Assembly (NCBI GenBank): GCA_946902875.1
Contig: OX336344.1
Coordinates: forward strand, 18,745,791 to 18,809,790
DNA length: 64,000 bases
DNA from: Nematopogon swammerdamellus
Lineage: Eukaryota; Arthropoda; Insecta; Lepidoptera; Adelidae
Reading direction: 5' to 3'
This document shows, one piece after another, positions 19,156 to 30,769 of this stretch; position 1 is the stretch's first letter, and every line of letters starts with the position of its first letter. The notes under the pieces were generated by a model. It saw only the letters and a list, made by a program, of their open reading frames with translations, had not been told where the DNA came from and did no database searches. The position numbers were made by a program, and so were the translations under genes.

Positions 19156-22100
19156 TGAGGCGGAACGAGTCTTCGAGCTTATTAGCGGTTTTAAAGTGCG
19201 GCAGAAACCGATAAGCCATGACAAGTTTGAGAGCGTGTAAAATAAATATCGTCTGACACCAGACATATGCACTCGGAGAGACGTTTTTGTTAGATTAGGG
19301 TCTACGTTTATGAGTCCTTCGCAAAAGTGTCACATATTTTAAATCAAGGGCGACATTAATAGCTTTCACATGTCTTGTGTATCGTGGGAGCGGCCGAGTC
19401 GCTGCGCGCGGGCGAGTTCTCTGGAAGTTGGCAAAAAAAAAAGATTGTATGTACCTACGGCGTATGTACTGAATCTTATGAGATGAACAAATATTGTGTA
19501 GTTATGAAATTGATTTCAGAAACCACATAAGCAACAGGGCGCTTTCGCCTGTGGCGAGAGGACGTACTCTACTAGCGTCAGCCGGGCCGGCTGCCGCGCT
19601 CCTGAGGGCCGTGGAAAGGCTCTGATCACCTAACCTATGCACCGAGGGAGGCGGCATGACTGCAAGCGTGTCATCACGGCTAGTGGAGCGGCGAGCGCTC
19701 TACTCTCGCATGTGCTGCATGACGGCCAGCCTCAACGACGGACGGACCGCAGTGCACGGTCAGGGCGATTCCCTCGCGTGGGGAGCTCGGGCGACGACCT
19801 TCTTCACGAACTATCGGGACAGACGGCATGCCTGCGAGGAGCGTGACGGCCAGCCGCACCGACGGACGAATCGTAGGGCGCGGTCAGGACGCCCCTCTCA
19901 CGCGTCATGACGCCACTTCATCAGAAGAGTTCGGTGACGGTTGAGATCAGTGTTGTGTTTGATAGGGATAAAAAGGGCAATTTAAATTGAGTGCAGTGGT
20001 TAATGAAAACGTACGCTCGCGGAGCTTGAAAGCGAAGAGAACTTTGTAGTAATAAGTTTATGTATAAGACCATGTGTGAACATGTATACCTATAAGTTAA
20101 CATAAAGGGTCAATCTATATTGGCTAAACATATAACTGTACGATTAAGGTATCGGTGTTCTGCTCGACAAAGGCGGACTTAACGTGGGGGCAATCGACTC
20201 TCAGTCAACCCTTATACGCCGTAACGTGTTTTACATAAGGTGCCATAGCATCTCTCGCAGTTATGTAATAGACGTGTAAATAGAATGAAACGGCACCAGT
20301 AACGCCACCCTTTGGCGCGAGTGCCAACTAACGAGATGAGATATTAATTGAAAAAGAGGGGAAATGAATGACACAGGTTGCACCATCTATGAACGCGAGT
20401 AGTAATTAAAGATTTAGGATATTTTTTCATTAGGGTTTTAGTGACGCCATCTGGAGGCGTATTAGCGAGACGGGATAATATTGGGTTCGCTGGTCTGTGA
20501 TTTTGTGAACCCGCCAATATAGAAAAACGGAGATTCGTAAGACAGCCGCCAGGGGAGCTGCGTGAATAAAACAAACGCTCGCCTGGAGGAAAGGGGTCAG
20601 TTGACGAGAGGCGCCTATCGAAGAGACTTGCTTGTCTGACCTGTGCTAATAATTTCAAAATAACGAGTGTAACAGAAATGTATCTAGTAAAAGTTCGATA
20701 GACATAACTTAAAGGCAGTTCGGGAGAGAAGCAGAATATTGCAGCGGCTACGATAAGAGCTGAGTAACCCTTCTATCTATTATTACGAAGCATTTTCTAT
20801 TTGCCTAAACCCGTAAGTTGAAAATAAGGATAGGTTTAGATTTTTAGTACGAATTCACTTACCGTAAGTATATTACGGGTAAATTCAAGGAGTATATAAA
20901 TTGTTTCTCCTTCACATAACTGGCAAATGGGGAATGGTTCGGTACTATAATCTACACATGTGTGTTTTGTTGATCGTCGGTCATACTTGTGAGACGTACT
21001 CAGTTGCTTAATACTGTTAAATGTGATTTAGGTTCGAAATTAGAGCTAACCCCTAAGCTTGCTAGAAAGTAAGGACAATCTGTATCGTGAGCTTATTTGA
21101 AAAGAGCCATGTGAGTTTTGTTGCCTCGCTTCTTTCTCACATAAAATTCTAGGCAAGAAGCGAGCAAAGTTAAATATAATAATTAATAAGAAAAAAATAA
21201 ATGAAAATATTAATTGATTTACTTTGGTTTAATTTATGTTCTATTTAGAGATAAAGAGTAGAGTACCTATTTTCCCACAAATATTGCATAATCCAAGTAA
21301 CTTTCTTTGTTGAGTTTTATGTTGAAGTTCTATGACATGCTCTATCATAGCTGCTATAAGCAGAAGGTGCGCTAAAGTTAATTTTACCCATCAATAGTTG
21401 AATGTTGTCATCTTCCATCACACATAGCAGACTGACACTATAATTCGTAATTGGGGAGACAGCTGAATTGGTGAAGTTTCATTTATTGCTATAGTCAAGA
21501 TATGCTACTAGCTAGCGTACAAGGATATCAGGTCACTGAAACAATTTAAGGACAAAGGGAGATACAGGTGTTTACATCTGATCATTCACTATACTCGGAT
21601 CCGAATCAAACTAAATAATATATACATATACATATGGATGCAGTGGCGTTCATCTCGACTGGCCAGTCTATCCATTGTCCTGTTTCAGATATACTAAAGT
21701 ATTGACCTATAAGTCTGGAGACCTAGTCCCAAGGCTTACACTATCGTTAATCAAGTTGCAACAATCGGCGCGACAGTCTGAGGTTCTCAGGCCACGCTGA
21801 ATACGATATCCAAACCTCAGTGCGGATCGGCCGGTCCATGAGAGCACTGAAAGTGTCTATAATCTATGGTCTGATAGCTTGAAAAGAGTGTCAGTTCAGG
21901 GGTAGGACACCACTATAACAGTTCATGTAGCTCTCGCCAAAATCAGCTGTGTAATAGGTTACACGATATTAACATAGTAGGTCTCTACCACACTTGCTCA
22001 TACTAGGTTACACACTACAGATAGGGAAGTTGAACAGCACAGTTATTGATGGAATTACAAGGTTTGAAGTATTGGAAGTTCGATATTCATGACTGAGACG

Positions 22101-22178
22101 GTCCGTCTAGTCACTGGTAAACATACTTGCATCAGATAAAGAAAAAAATTTCTACTATAGACGATCGGGTTCTCTTCA
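19156..22178 (+). repeat. 3' LTR, 3,023 bp
   Basis: Same sequence as 9910-12932 in every part compared, including homopolymer lengths such as the A10 run. It ends TCTCTTCA, followed by the target duplication AACC. Confidence 0.93.
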
Positions 22179-22182
22179 AACC

Positions 22183-22690
22183 TAAGCCGTAGTCTCTACA
22201 GCGTCTTCCGGAAAAGGAAAAGTAATTGTTTACTCGTCTGGAAAATAATTAAATTTCACCTGAAAACACGAAGGCCGCAGCCGAGTAATCCTACGCTTCG
22301 TGGACAGTTGGTTGTTGGCGGAGAGGAAGTGAAAGTGAAAGATTCGAAAGAAAAATCCGAGATTTGAGTGTGTGAGAGTAGAGTGAGAGAGAGAGGGGAG
22401 GGGGGAGGGGGGAGGGGGGGAAGGGGGGGGGGGGGGTGAAAGAGAGAGAGAGAGAGGGGGGGGGAGAAAGAGAGAGAGAGATTTTACAGTGGTGGCGGTA
22501 CTTAAAAAGATTGCAAGTTGCACCAGGCCTCAGACACTCCTTCATACCTACTGCGATAATCACCTACAGCGCGCGATATTCGGAGAATACAAAACAGTCC
22601 GGGCAGCCCCGCGCTTGCGAGCGCACGCATACAGTCGATCGCCTGGATGGAACGAACTATTCTATTCAGTAGTATTCTGTGCCTATTCTT
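22183..22690. other. Unassigned, with a purine/G-run tract
   Basis: The only clear feature is a GA-rich tract at 22373-22481 with G runs of 4 to about 14 at 22395-22437. Minus-strand frames rich in Pro/Ser/Leu come from this low-complexity tract and are not credible proteins. Confidence 0.6.
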
Positions 22691-23030
22691 CGATATAATA
22701 ATAATGGAGCAATTGGAGCATCGTAATACTAATAATGACTAATTTAATTTAATGATTAATTTTAGGTATATATTTGTATTTTTATACTTTGTATATGTGA
22801 AATTAATGTAAATATTGTAAATGTGTTAATAAAGAATAATAATGACTACTAATACTAATAATACATCTCGGTAATGAACGAATGATGATAATAATAATAT
22901 GATAATTTTGTGTATTTTTATAAGTTTTTGTATAATATAAAATATGTAAAATTAATATAAATTCTTAGTAAAAATGTGAAAATAAAGAAATGATAATAAT
23001 AATATGTCAAATAATTTATTTATTTCATTA
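22691..23030 (+). repeat. Two LINE 3' tails in tandem
   Basis: TTTGTATTTTTAT...GTGAAATTAATGTAAAT...TAATAAAGAATAATAATGA is followed by a second, related TTTTGTGTATTTTTATAAG...AATAAAGAAATGATAATAAT. The same tail flanks the mariner-like element at 33660-33702 and 34927-34980. Confidence 0.55.
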
Positions 23031-23539
23031 TTTGATGTACGCATTTACAAAGAGAGGCTATGCAATAGAAGAATCTGTCTCGCAGAGGCAGTTCCTGATT
23101 CATAGGCATTTTGCGCTTATCTAATATACAACAATTAAAATAAGAAACTAATTAAATAAATGAATCAATAAAATTAGCATGTCATCATCATTATACTTCC
23201 GAGAAGCCACAGAGTTTTGTCAAAAAAAAAACTGCTAAGTAATTATTAACAGTAAGTTATTCGTCACACAAGACGACAACCCCAACACGATACGAATCGC
23301 GCCAAAAGAGATAGAGTTATGCGATAGAAAGAGAAGCGTGATGTAGGTTATTATTCGAGTTAGGCATGCAGCGCTTTGCGAGCTGAATTGCACTTTATTG
23401 CGTCTCAGCAAGAGTAGCTATTCCTTTATGTGGCCTTGTGGAGTGTCGCTTCTGGTACTCTTTTCTATTCTGTGGTTGCACCCCTTATTCCTTGCCATTA
23501 TCTACGCAGCATCCGTCGCATAGAGAGAAACTGAACACA
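23031..23539. other. No recognised feature
   Basis: No gene or named repeat seen. Confidence 0.4.
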
Positions 23540-23720
23540 GTTTTTTTTTGTTTGTGTTTTTTTTATGGAAAGAGCGACATGTGGCATCGTTTCACTTACG
23601 ATGCCCATGAACATTCTGTGATGCATGAGGATTGAGAATGCCATGCCGGCCTGACAGGAGCCCTTTCAAGCCCCTTTTGAAAAACCCCAGGCTGTACTTT
23701 GGAGGAAATATATGAGTTTT
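23540..23720 (-). repeat. LINE 3' tail, family G
   Basis: A T run, GGAAAGAGCGACATGTGGC, then GAATGCCATGCCGGCCTGAC and AGGCTGTACTT: the inverted family G tail. Confidence 0.6.
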
Positions 23721-23939
23721 GTTGTTGATATAGGACTTTTCAAGACCCTTCGTTTCTGAAAATCGTTCCTTTGTCAAAAAATCTATCCGGCGATATCTGC
23801 GTGTGACCGACGACGGATAGACACCAAAGAAATTCCATAAGGGCCCCTTTTTTCGCAAATTTGCGATGGGACCCAAAAAAATCGGATTAAGTACGTTATT
23901 GCAGAGCGAAGAACCGGGTAAAATATAGTCATAGATCAA

Positions 23940-24256
23940 AAAGCGGTCGAGTGTGGACTATGTCTACACGCGGAGGGTTCCGTACCATTCCGTTTTCTGT
24001 AAGAATATTAAGACTTAGGATTTTCGTTTAGGTTTTCCTGTAAACAAGAGAGGTCCTATATTCCCTATTTTTTATCGAAATTTTAGACTCAGTTCTTTCG
24101 GAGATATCCTATGCTCGGTGTTTGTATGAGCCACCCAGTTGGGAAGCTATAAAAAAAATCATAATCACACACAACAATTATTATGCATGACATACACCTG
24201 AGCCACACAGGAGTTCCTGCCAGCGTCGCTGGATAAGGAACCCTAAAAAGGGTACA
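23940..24256 (+). repeat. Repeat E-like element, diverged
   Basis: Starts GCGGTCGAGTGTGGACT...GGAGGGTTCCGTACC and ends AGCGTCGCTGGATAAGGAAC, then CCTAAAAAG. The pattern is that of the 'AAGTGCGAGTCGGACTCGCG...GGTTCCGTA' lepidopteran repeat, with a different centre. Confidence 0.5.
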
Positions 24257-24949
24257 ATGTTGGCAACTGCGAGCCCATACGAGTTATAGCCCTTCTGTAG
24301 TTGAGTTATGTATGGCTGTTCAGTTTGACGTTGTGGTGACTTATGGGCCGACACATGTATTCCAAGTTGAGTTTTTTAGGATTCCGTACCAAAATGGTAG
24401 GAAAGGAAGGAACAGCTATGGTGAGACTGTTTGTCATTATGTCACAGGCCCTTAACTTCTGAATAGCACCTAAGCTCTAGAAAGTTTTAATTCCGTTTGC
24501 AGTAGATTATTTGTCACATAATCAAACCTTGTATCATTTGCGACCTCGGAGCATGAAATCGCGTGGCCGGCTAGGCGATGGCGGCCGCGGATCGCTGTTC
24601 TGTGTTTGGAACTCACTCGAGGTTTAACGAAAAAATTGCACAGACGCCACGTATATATTTTTGCTAATAAAGCTCACGTCGTCGTCGATTCTATATTCGC
24701 GTAAAAGTGGAAAACTACTCAACCAATTCACATAGGATTTCACTAACGTTTTCCGGCACGTCTAAGTTTATAGGATATTTTAACGCGAACCGAAACTACA
24801 GGAACAACTAGTTTACCTACAAACAAAACTTCCCTTACTAGGTGGTTGGGTCAAAATTCGTTAGAATTGGTACCAACCACTGCACTGAATGATGGTCGGT
24901 CGAAATGCACACATTTTATTAGAAACAATTATTAGTAAAAACATTACCC
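24257..24949. other. Mostly unassigned; SINE B fragment at 24836-24900
   Basis: CTTACTAGGTGG, TTGGTACCAACCACTGCACT and GGTCGGTCGAAATG at 24836-24900 are a diverged piece of SINE B. The rest is not recognised. Confidence 0.5.
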
Positions 24950-25280
24950 TCCTTTTTAGGGTTCCGTATCCGTCGTAAGGGACCCTATTACTAAGCCTAC
25001 GCCGCCGTCTGTCTGTCTGTCCGTCTGTCCGAGGGCTGTATCTATTGAACCGTAATAGGTAACCCGTTGAAATGTTCACAGAATATGTGTTATTTATTAT
25101 GGCCGATATAACAACAAAATAATAAAAAGTAAAAATTTCAGGGGGGTCCCCATACAAGAATCTAAAAAGTGTATGCGCGCCATCTACCGAAAACAATATG
25201 AAGCAGCACTGAACGTGGCATGCCGATACGGAACCCTCGGTGCGCGAGCTCGACTCGCACTTGGCCGGTTTTTTATTACT
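24950..25280 (+). repeat. Interspersed repeat E, long copy
   Basis: Runs from TTAGGGTTCCGTATCCGTC through a GTCTGTCTGTCTGTCCGTCT tract and TTCACAGAATATGTGTTATT to GACTCGCACTTGGCCGGTTT. Both ends typical of this lepidopteran family are present. Confidence 0.7.
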
Positions 25281-25734
25281 TCGCGCAGTCGGGTAAAAAG
25301 GTCGAATGTATGCGAAATGTATGTTCTTACGGATGATTTTTCGTCTTGCATTACATACTTGGAATAGAGAAGTTTGGATTGGAACAGACAGACCAAACAA
25401 AATACATAGGTATGCACGACGTGCAAACTAATAATATATCATGTCATCACGCCGTAGCGCCGACAGACATCACCGCACCGGCAGGGTTATCGAAGTTGTG
25501 CATCGCAAACGAGATTGCCGCATTATATGCTAGGCTAACCACGTGAGGCAGCTGTTTGAACAAGATAAACTGATTACCGCGTTCACAAGCAAAGGGTAGA
25601 GCAGGCAATGGTGCGGTGGTCCGTGAGTGGCTGTGGTTCAAAGCCCTGAACTAATGAGATTGTCCAATTTACAAAATATAAGCGCAGAATATGTGTCACT
25701 TGTTTGAATTTAAACAAGTTATTAAACTTGTATA
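25281..25734. other. No recognised feature
   Basis: Short open frames on both strands, none with a recognisable domain. Confidence 0.4.
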
Positions 25735-26121
25735 CTAGCTTATTTATTTAATAAGCTTTTTCCCGCGGCTCCGCTCGCGTGAAATCCGTATTTAAAAAGA
25801 AGAAAGTATGTAAGCCCGCTACGGTACCTATAATTCGGCGCGCGGAACAATTCTGCTTCTAAGAGAGCCACATCTTTGCGTAACCGGAACTGAATTTTAT
25901 TTAGCCTATCCTGTGTTATAATAATCAAATGTGCTTGTACTAAGTTTAATCAAATTCGGATGATCGGTTTAAGAGTTATGGAGGAACATACAGAAAAGAT
26001 GTCTAAAAATCATCAATTTAGTTTTAGTATCATACAATGACAGAGTCTACAAACGCAGTATCTCATAAAACAAAGTAACTTGCTCCATGATCATCCCTTA
26101 CATATTTATTATTAGTATTGA
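25735..26121 (-). mobile_element. Lep1-like non-autonomous Helitron
   Basis: On the minus strand it begins TCAATACTAATAATAAAT and ends with a GC hairpin (CGCGAGCGGAGCCGCGGG) followed by CTAG. These are Helitron termini, and the copies at 33193-35075, 51163-53267 and 62758-63596 share the same ends and body (CGGATGATCGGTTTAAGAGT). About 20 extra bases lie between the hairpin and CTAG in this copy. No Rep/helicase is encoded. Confidence 0.72.
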
Positions 26122-26800
26122 TGATGTGATTCTAGTAATGATTGTGTGTGTGAATGTGATTCTGTTTTTTATTAGCTGCAAATATTTTGGGAACAATAAT
26201 TTACGGCATATCCAAGTGTAGGTTACCTACCTATGAATGAAATTTTAAAATAAACAATATAACTAAGCTATGAATTTAGTGGTATTTAAGTAACCAATCC
26301 CCCTATCTCAATCCAAAATAATTATTATGAACATAAAATTATGCTATAAACTGTTAGTTTGACACTAACTTTATTTCGATTCAGGCGCAAGTCTGAACTA
26401 ATTTCCCTCCACTCCGAGTACTAAGACAGCACAGCAAGTAGTGTAATGTAGGAAGTCACAAGAATCGTAAAAAAGTCATGTCGTGTTGCCGCTGGGGTAG
26501 TGCATCGCTTACGGTGAGGGTTGGTCCGGGTCGCCTCTCACCCTCAAATATGGTTGAGGGAGGCGATGGCTGGCCCTGGCGTGATGATCGTGAACAGGTG
26601 CTGATTGTGGAAACTCGCCTGCTCCAATTGGCTCCAACATGTTATATGAATGGTTTAAGCTTATGGAAAGGAAATGTAGTATTTGTGATATATTTTTTTT
26701 TTATAATAATGATGACTCGTGCTTGCTGCTACAACAAACACTTTTGTGAATGTAGACTAGTGGACGTTAAAAAAAAGTATCCATATAAGTTTACTGTCAG
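26122..26800. other. No recognised feature
   Basis: An open frame at 26478-26807 has no recognisable domain and a T-rich end. I do not call it a gene. Confidence 0.4.
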
Positions 26801-27086
26801 GGGTTGAGTTTTGCATAAAAGAACCAACTAACATTTTTTTTTTTCTGTGGGTAGGCAGCAAAAAGATTAGAACAAAAATTACAACTCCCACCCATAATTT
26901 ACGTTTAATAATAAATTTTACACATATTTAACAAATTATATTAGTCTAAAACACAGCCAAGACTCTAGTGAACTGGTGCGAGTGTGGACAGCTCCAGAGT
27001 GTGAACAAAGACTGCACCACACCTCCATCAGTACCGCTCACACGGACCCCAATATTGTATTGTCTCCTGTACTTCACTGCACTACA

Positions 27087-27956
27087 ATGGCTCAGGTGGA
27101 CCCGATGGTGGAGCTCCGTAAACTCGAGGAGTCCTTTCGGCAGTGCCTCGGCACTTTCACCGCTCGGCTGGACTCGACGGAGGCTGCGGAACGCCCCAAG
27201 TCTCCCGCTGCGACGCAGGCGGCGACGGAGCGCGACCGCATTCGCCGGGACTTCGAGAAGTTCCAGGCGCTTATGTGGGGTGCGATCGGTTGTTTGCGAC
27301 AGCAGCTGGAGGCCACCATGCAGCAAGTAGATGACCTGGAAACGAGAGCGCGTCGTAAAGTTCTACTTCTGCATGGTGTGAAGGAAGAAACTGAGGATGT
27401 GCAGCCTGTAGTGCTGGAAATACTAAAAAAGATGGACTTACCCGATATATCTCGTGACGACCTGCGTGCGTGCCATCGGCTCGGGCGGTTGCCGGTCACC
27501 GGCAAGGGTAGCCGTCCCGTCTTGGTACGGTTCAATAAGATTGAAACAAAAGCACACGTCTGGCGCAAGAAGACCATGTTGAAGGGTACGGGCGTCTCGG
27601 TGTCCGAGTTCCTCACTCCGGTTCGTCAGAAGATGTTCGTGGAGGCACGACGGGTGTTTGGAGTGATGAAATGCTGGACACAGGACTCCAACATCTATGT
27701 CCTGCTCCCCGACGGGTCTAAGCACAGCATTCGAGGCGAGGATCGGCTCCGTGAACTGGCGGCTCGTCTTCCTGCGACGCCCGGCCCTGGTTCACCGGTG
27801 GCGCCGGCCGGCGTGGGGGTGCGGGAGCCAGCAGCGTCAACTATTTCAACAGCTGGAGGCAAATCGGCGAGCACCGGCGGCAGCGGAGTATCGCGCGGCC
27901 TTCGCACGCGGCGAACCGCCAGCAGCAGCGGGGTCGCCAAACCGAAACCTAAATGA
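27087..27956 (+). CDS. LINE ORF1-like protein (coiled coil plus RRM-like)
   Basis: 289 residues from ATG 27087 (context CAATGG); the frame is open further up to a GTG at 26976, but the ATG is the better start. Residues ~1-90 are charged and helical with heptad-like leucines (LRKLEESF, CLRQQLEATMQQVDDLETRA), suggesting a coiled coil. Residues ~93-160 read KVLLLHGVKEE, ILKKMDLPDI, ACHRLGR and RPVLVRF, an RRM-like pattern as in L1-type ORF1p. Residues ~165-230 (KAHVWRKKTMLKGTGVSVSE, LTPVRQKMFVEARRVFG) match the C-terminal domain of that family. The tail is Pro/Gly/Ser-rich and ends in basic KPKPK. The likely role is RNA binding and chaperoning of element RNA. The frame is intact. Confidence 0.7.
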   Translation: MAQVDPMVELRKLEESFRQCLGTFTARLDSTEAAERPKSPAATQAATERDRIRRDFEKFQALMWGAIGCLRQQLEATMQQVDDLETRARRKVLLLHGVKEETEDVQPVVLEILKKMDLPDISRDDLRACHRLGRLPVTGKGSRPVLVRFNKIETKAHVWRKKTMLKGTGVSVSEFLTPVRQKMFVEARRVFGVMKCWTQDSNIYVLLPDGSKHSIRGEDRLRELAARLPATPGPGSPVAPAGVGVREPAASTISTAGGKSASTGGSGVSRGLRTRRTASSSGVAKPKPK

Positions 27957-29073
27957 GCAGCGCGCACGCTCATTAAACAGCCGATCGTACATGTTTTGTT
28001 GACGTATTAACAAAACATGTCTTCTTCGTTATTTCTTTCTTTCATTTCTGTGTTGTTATATTTTTCTCTTTGATTTCTGTCGTTTGTTTACATAATGTTT
28101 GTTGTGGTTATATCCTCTTTGGTTTGTTTGACTGGCTGACTATTCGACTGGTCTTGTTGTGTTGTTATTGTTTTATACTTATTCTTTCAGGAAGGCAAAG
28201 GTTTCAATTACCTATAACTCGTCCAAAGTGAATGACTTGCCAACTTGGACCTGACAAGTCGTTCGCTTCTATCTATTTACAGTTTTCTCCCTCTAACCTA
28301 CATAGTATGTTTCATCTTCACTTCAGTAGCTGCGTTCTACCGCCCACATTGAGTGTGATTCGGCTCGGGCGGGAGTTGCACTCACTGTGACGTGTAGAAT
28401 TAGGCAAAATGAGTTGATTCGGTCTCGCGGTCGGTCCTAAGCTTAACTTGTTTTTAAAACATTATACGTTTTGTAACCATTTTGTACATTTAGCCTCGGT
28501 TCTCTGTAATTTGATTTGTCCAAAATTGTTATTGTCATTTTCATATGTTCAGCTCTGTTTGCGTTTGTGTGTAAAGTACAGTATGTGTATTCTTATCAGA
28601 CTGCTGGCGGGTGTTTGTTAAACATGTACTTTGTTCTTTTATTCCGTAATTCGTTTATTATACTGTATTATTTATTCATAGACCTACTCCCACAATATTA
28701 TAACCACCTTAGTATGATATCTATTATTATTATATATTATATAATTTACATCACCTAACTTCTTATCCCTATCTTAACATAATTAATGTCTCTTAATTCC
28801 TATTTATTCTTACGTAGTATTACTTATATAAATATAATTATATTTTTCAGGCTTTCATAAATCCTTATATGTATTTTTAAATAAAAAATTGTCACATCTT
28901 ATCTTTGCTACTACCTACATTCCATTTTTTACACATTTCACACACCTAAAGGTTGGCTGTAAGAAATCTCTTTAAGGGATAAGTCCGCCTTTGCACCTCA
29001 TGTAACTGTATTCATTGTATTATTCTTGTGAAATATTTGTGGAGCAATAAAGAATTTTCTATTCTATTCTATT
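27957..29073 (+). other. Noncoding 3' part of the ORF1-only element
   Basis: T-rich, with stops in all frames. It ends in the LINE 3' tail at about 28950-29073 with (ATTCT)n. No RT or endonuclease motif was found in either strand. Confidence 0.65.
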
Positions 29074-29194
29074 CTAACATTTTTACTGAAACTACAAACT
29101 TACAAATAAATAAATTAAAATTAAAATTTATTTATTTGTAAGTTTGTATTTTCAGTATAAATGTTAGTTGGTTCTTTTATGCAAAACTCAACCC

Positions 29195-29955
29195 TTCTTC
29201 ACTGTGATAATCAAACTGCAGCAAAATGCTAAATGTTAATCATGCGTATGTATGACGAATCTGAGTGCTGATGAATGATGATTATAGAATAAATAATTTT
29301 TAGAAAATTAATTTTCGAATCTAGCTTTCACCCGAAGCTTCAACCGAGTGAAATTGAGAGATAGAGAAAGAGAGACAGAGAGAGAGGGACAGAGAATATT
29401 TATGTATAAATAGGTAAGTTAATCTCCAACCGCATTATCTTTTCTGCGACCCAGCCCTGCGACCTCATTACACCGTCTCATGTTGAACCGCGATTATTCT
29501 TAAGATAGTCAGCTAAGAACAAAGCTTATCTGCGGTGACACTGAGAACAAAGTCCTCAGGGCATTACTACTGACTGACTAGTCTTTGTCTTTAGAATCCT
29601 TTGTCGGATTTCGGCAGAAATACACGATTTAATTATAACTAGAAGAGGAAAGATTTTTAGTATGGAACAAAATCATATTACAATTATTTGTAATGCTTCT
29701 GGAAATACTTTTGTAAGATATAATTCTACTAGACGCTCATTGTTGTTGTAATTATCAAACGACGCAAAAAAATCACACCTTTATATGGTGAAAGATAATT
29801 ATACGAGTATTTAAGCGATAGGTCGAGGTTAGCAATATGCCAATATTTTGGAAAGGTTGCCCATTTTAAAGTCATATAAAACTTTTAGAAATTTAAGTGT
29901 AATAAAATACAATAAATTAAGCCGAGTTACCTTTCTTTCATCTCACATATATTAT
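29195..29955. other. No recognised feature
   Basis: Contains a GAGA-rich simple repeat at about 29355-29395. Nothing else that I can support. Confidence 0.4.
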
Positions 29956-30245
29956 TAATTCAAATCAAATCAAATCAAAATATGTTTATTGCCTTTTAAA
30001 AATTTTCAAAAGGTAAAACTTAATTCCGTAGGCGTTCAGCCAACCTTTGGGTTATCATGAATGAGTGTGGAGTGGCAGAGAACAAAATAAGAATGATGTA
30101 GACAACTTCAAAAAATTAGACAACATAAATATAAATAAATAGATAAAAATATATTAAAATACATACAAATATATACAGGAATAAAATATACAGAGAAAAC
30201 TAACATTAGACTCTCTTAATTACACTGGTGGTTCATAAACTTACA
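29956..30245 (-). repeat. LINE 3' tail with (CAAAT)n end
   Basis: CAAATCAAATCAAATCAAAA, then TATGTTTATTGCCTTTT, and GGCGTTCAGCCAACCTTTGG are the inverted 3' end of a LINE with a simple-repeat tail. Confidence 0.55.
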
Positions 30246-30769
30246 TTATTACATCGGGATAATGCACATTCAATGGGCTTATTATTCGCCGTTTTATTAT
30301 ACTTATCAATCAATCGATATAATAAACTGTAAAATCGGCAAGTCTGTACATTTAAAATATTAACGAAAAATTATAATTGTGGGATTAATTATGGGGAAAT
30401 AATCTAGCCTTTTTATTATCCCACTGCTAGACATAGGCCTCCCACTTCACTTATGACTTATGTATGAGTGGAGTAGTACGGTCGGATGGAAGTGAACATA
30501 TGTTTTCAAACCCGTAATGTCTCCATGTGTGTTATCGCTTGTTTAGAAACTGCATTAGGTATGTATGTATTGGTTTATATGTTTATATGTATGTACTTTT
30601 GAACCTGTATGTATGTCACGAATGTATTTAGTTGTATGACATTATTATTATCTATGTTTTATTGTTTATTTTCATACTCCTAAAATAAAATTAAAAAAAA
30701 TATCTCATTTAGGTAATTTTCCGCACTACCCATCTACCCTACTCACAATCCCAGGCATGACTGGCAGAT
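30246..30769. other. Mostly unassigned
   Basis: CCCACTGCTAGACATAGGCC at about 30419-30440 is a phrase common in lepidopteran LINE/SINE repeats. A TATGTATG simple repeat lies near 30558-30620. Confidence 0.4.

Larger units (their letters stand above)
9906..22182 (+). mobile_element. Complete Ty3/gypsy-class LTR retrotransposon, long-LTR (Osvaldo/Woot/Ulysses-like)
   Basis: Two 3,023-bp direct LTRs (9910-12932 and 19156-22178) bound an internal region holding a PBS, gag, G-patch/protease, RT-RNase H-integrase and a polypurine tract. The target duplication AACC is at 9906-9909 and 22179-22182. LTRs begin TG and end CA. Both LTRs have the same length and every segment I compared is identical, so the insertion is very recent. 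The pol order RT-RH-IN with no env places it in Ty3/gypsy. Multi-kilobase LTRs are known in the Osvaldo/Ulysses/Woot group, and the affinity to that group is inferred from this. One in-frame stop (16032-16034) breaks pol, and a LINE tail sits after integrase. Confidence 0.93.
26828..29084 (+). mobile_element. ORF1-only LINE-type retroelement with 11-bp target duplication
   Basis: CTAACATTTTT is duplicated at 26828-26838 and 29074-29084. Between them lie a ~250-bp 5' region, one ORF resembling LINE ORF1 (27087-27956), ~1.1 kb of T-rich noncoding sequence, and a LINE-style 3' end (AAGGGATAAGTCCGCCTTTG, then AGCAATAAAGAATTTT and an ATTCT tandem tail). No reverse transcriptase is encoded. The target duplication shows this RT-less structure was mobilised as a unit, presumably in trans. 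Confidence 0.75.
26801..29194. mobile_element. Palindromic MITE split by a LINE insertion
   Basis: The 34-bp ends 26801-26834 and 29161-29194 are perfect reverse complements (starting GGGTTGAGTTTTGCAT). Next to the right end, 29078-29165 is itself a long imperfect palindrome (AACATTTTTACTG...CAGTATAAATGTT). Removing 26839-29084 joins these into one ~148-bp fold-back element. I could not identify its own target duplication. Confidence 0.75.

Noticed and set aside
22230..22563. Pro/Ser-rich minus-strand proteins
   Set aside because: They are translations of the GA/G-run tract.
26478..26807. 109-codon gene
   Set aside because: No domain, T-rich low-complexity end, and it runs into the palindromic MITE.
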